The notes under the pieces were generated by a model. It did no database searches and was not told the origin of the DNA. It saw only the letters and a program-made list of their open reading frames with translations. Shown piece by piece: positions 13,790 to 14,497 of a stretch of 14,497 nucleotides of DNA; position 1 is the first letter of the stretch, and every line of letters begins with the position of its first letter. The position numbers and the translations under genes were made by a program. This DNA is from Lachnospiraceae bacterium (GTDB lineage: Bacteria; Bacillota_A; Clostridia; Lachnospirales; Lachnospiraceae): NCBI GenBank assembly GCA_024691045.1, contig JAILOC010000039.1, forward strand, positions 1 to 14,497, written 5' to 3'.

Positions 13790-14371
13790 ATGGGTGACAA
13801 ATCAATTCAGAAGAAGCAGTACATTATCGAAGTAGCGGCAAAGGTATTCTCCGAGATGGGTTACAAGAACGTTACCATGAAGGATGTTGTCGATGCCTGC
13901 GATATTTCGAGAGGCGGCCTGTATCTCTATTATGAGAGCACATCAGAGCTTTTTATTGATGTTATGAAATCCCAGGCTGCAGCCGGTGCGGATTTTACTT
14001 CTCTTATCAGCGATGATGCCACCGCAGCCGATATCCTTCTTCTTTTCCTCCAGGAGGAGAAAAAGGACCTCTTCAGAAAGAAAGGAAATCTGAACAGGGC
14101 ATATTTCGAATTCTATTTTGATGCAAGACCCGCCAAAGCGGATAATGTCTATAAGAAGAGATTTGACAACAATGTCAAGATGATAGGCAAGCTTATCGAG
14201 ATCGGTGTGGAGAGCGGAGAGTTTGTCTGCGAAGATCCTGTTACCGCAGCATACAACATCGTATATCTCATCGAGGGACTTAAGGTTACTTCCGCAACAC
14301 TCGGGGTATCACCCGATTCCTTTGACAGACAGATCCTTTATATCTTAGAGTCACTTGGAGTCGATGCATGA
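13790..14371 (+). CDS. TetR/AcrR family transcriptional regulator
   Basis: A 193-residue regulator of usual TetR length. The N-terminal three-helix DNA-binding domain covers residues 8-55: QKKQYIIEVAAKVFSEMGYKN, then the helix-turn-helix MKDVVDACDISRGGLYLYY at 30-48, ending in ESTSELFIDVMKSQ. The remainder, about 56-193, is a helical ligand and dimer domain of the usual divergent kind, with YNIVYLIEGLKVTSATLG near the end. ATG 13790 has GGGAG at 13778-13782. It may be read from the promoter before the DUF6508-like gene. No transporter or enzyme gene stands divergently beside it, so its target is not evident; the palindromes at 13205 and 13239 are candidates. A strong terminator follows, then purL. 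Confidence 0.92.
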   Translation: MGDKSIQKKQYIIEVAAKVFSEMGYKNVTMKDVVDACDISRGGLYLYYESTSELFIDVMKSQAAAGADFTSLISDDATAADILLLFLQEEKKDLFRKKGNLNRAYFEFYFDARPAKADNVYKKRFDNNVKMIGKLIEIGVESGEFVCEDPVTAAYNIVYLIEGLKVTSATLGVSPDSFDRQILYILESLGVDA

Positions 14372-14397
14372 AATTAACGTAAATGTAATAGTAAAGG

Positions 14398-14437
14398 GGC
14401 TTCAGAAGGGGTGATCACTTTTTCTGAGGCCTTTTTT
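14398..14437 (+). terminator. Long hairpin terminator between tetR and purL
   Basis: A hairpin from 14398 to 14431: GGCTTCAGAA (14398-14407) pairs with TTCTGAGGCC (14422-14431) with one G-T pair. The stem continues through three G-T pairs into the self-complementary GTGATCAC at its tip (14411-14418). Six T residues follow (14432-14437). It ends 19 bases before the purL ATG, so besides ending tetR it could act within a purL leader. Confidence 0.9.
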
Positions 14438-14456
14438 AAGAAAGAAGGGATAGTTT

Positions 14457-14497
14457 ATGAGCGTCAGAAGAGTCTATGTAGAAAAGAAAAAGCCTTA
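14457..14497 (+). CDS. purL: Start of phosphoribosylformylglycinamidine synthase PurL, cut by window end
   Basis: Thirteen complete codons are visible, reading MSVRRVYVEKKKP, with the next codon beginning TA (probably Tyr). This closely matches how I remember the long, single-chain clostridial FGAM synthase starting (M-S/A-VRR-V/I-YVEKK). The enzyme turns FGAR, the PurN product, into FGAM, the PurM substrate, so it fills the gap in the purine cluster upstream. AAGGGA at 14445-14450 is the ribosome site, six bases before ATG. The call rests on 13 residues and on pathway fit. No promoter of its own is clear between the terminator and the gene. Confidence 0.72.
   Translation, partial: MSVRRVYVEKKKP

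Overview
The window reads as a chromosomal housekeeping stretch of a low-to-middle GC Gram-positive bacterium in the Clostridia, most likely Lachnospiraceae or a close relative. This rests on the clostridial forms of PyrE and PurE, a purE-M-N-D cluster, a Firmicutes clpC to radA arrangement, sigma-A type promoters, strong GGAGG ribosome sites and U-tailed intrinsic terminators. Every gene I accept is on the + strand. No insertion sequence, phage gene, CRISPR array or clear sign of recent transfer was seen.

Layout. (1) 1-1208: the 3' part of pyrE (its start lies upstream of the window), then two small membrane proteins that overlap by one base, closed by a terminator. (2) 1286-6340: a promoter and a tightly packed purine operon, purE-purM-purN-purD. 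It ends in a gene for a two-domain SH3b protein with a membrane anchor and a long charged cytoplasmic tail, then a terminator. (3) 6373-11152: a promoter overlapped by a perfect 21-bp palindrome, then a short YtrA-type GntR regulator, clpC, a conserved small beta-rich protein and radA. This looks like a protein-quality and DNA-repair operon in which a GntR regulator occupies the place usually held by ctsR-mcsA-mcsB. (4) 11169-11356: a single tRNA-Trp with its own promoter and terminator. (5) 11359-13152: a promoter and three genes: an FdtA/QdtA (WxcM-like) cupin, a polyprenyl-phosphate type GT2 glycosyltransferase and an unrecognised 125-residue protein. (6) 13192-14437: a separate promoter region with a palindrome, a 152-residue DUF6508-like protein and a TetR regulator, ended by a long hairpin terminator. 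(7) 14457-14497: the first 13 codons of what looks like clostridial purL, which would be a second purine transcription unit.

Functionally, pyrE makes a pyrimidine nucleotide precursor. PurD, PurN, purL (if correct), PurM and PurE cover consecutive early steps from phosphoribosylamine to CAIR. ClpC is a ClpP-partner unfoldase and RadA a recombination helicase. The 11.4-13.1 kb genes point to synthesis or transfer of a cell-surface sugar. The points most worth following are the GntR-palindrome-clpC arrangement, the SH3b protein attached to the purine operon, the conserved but unexplained small genes, and an active-site substitution (HAN for HAH) in the sugar isomerase-like cupin. I found no clearly new biological system; most of the window is ordinary core genome.
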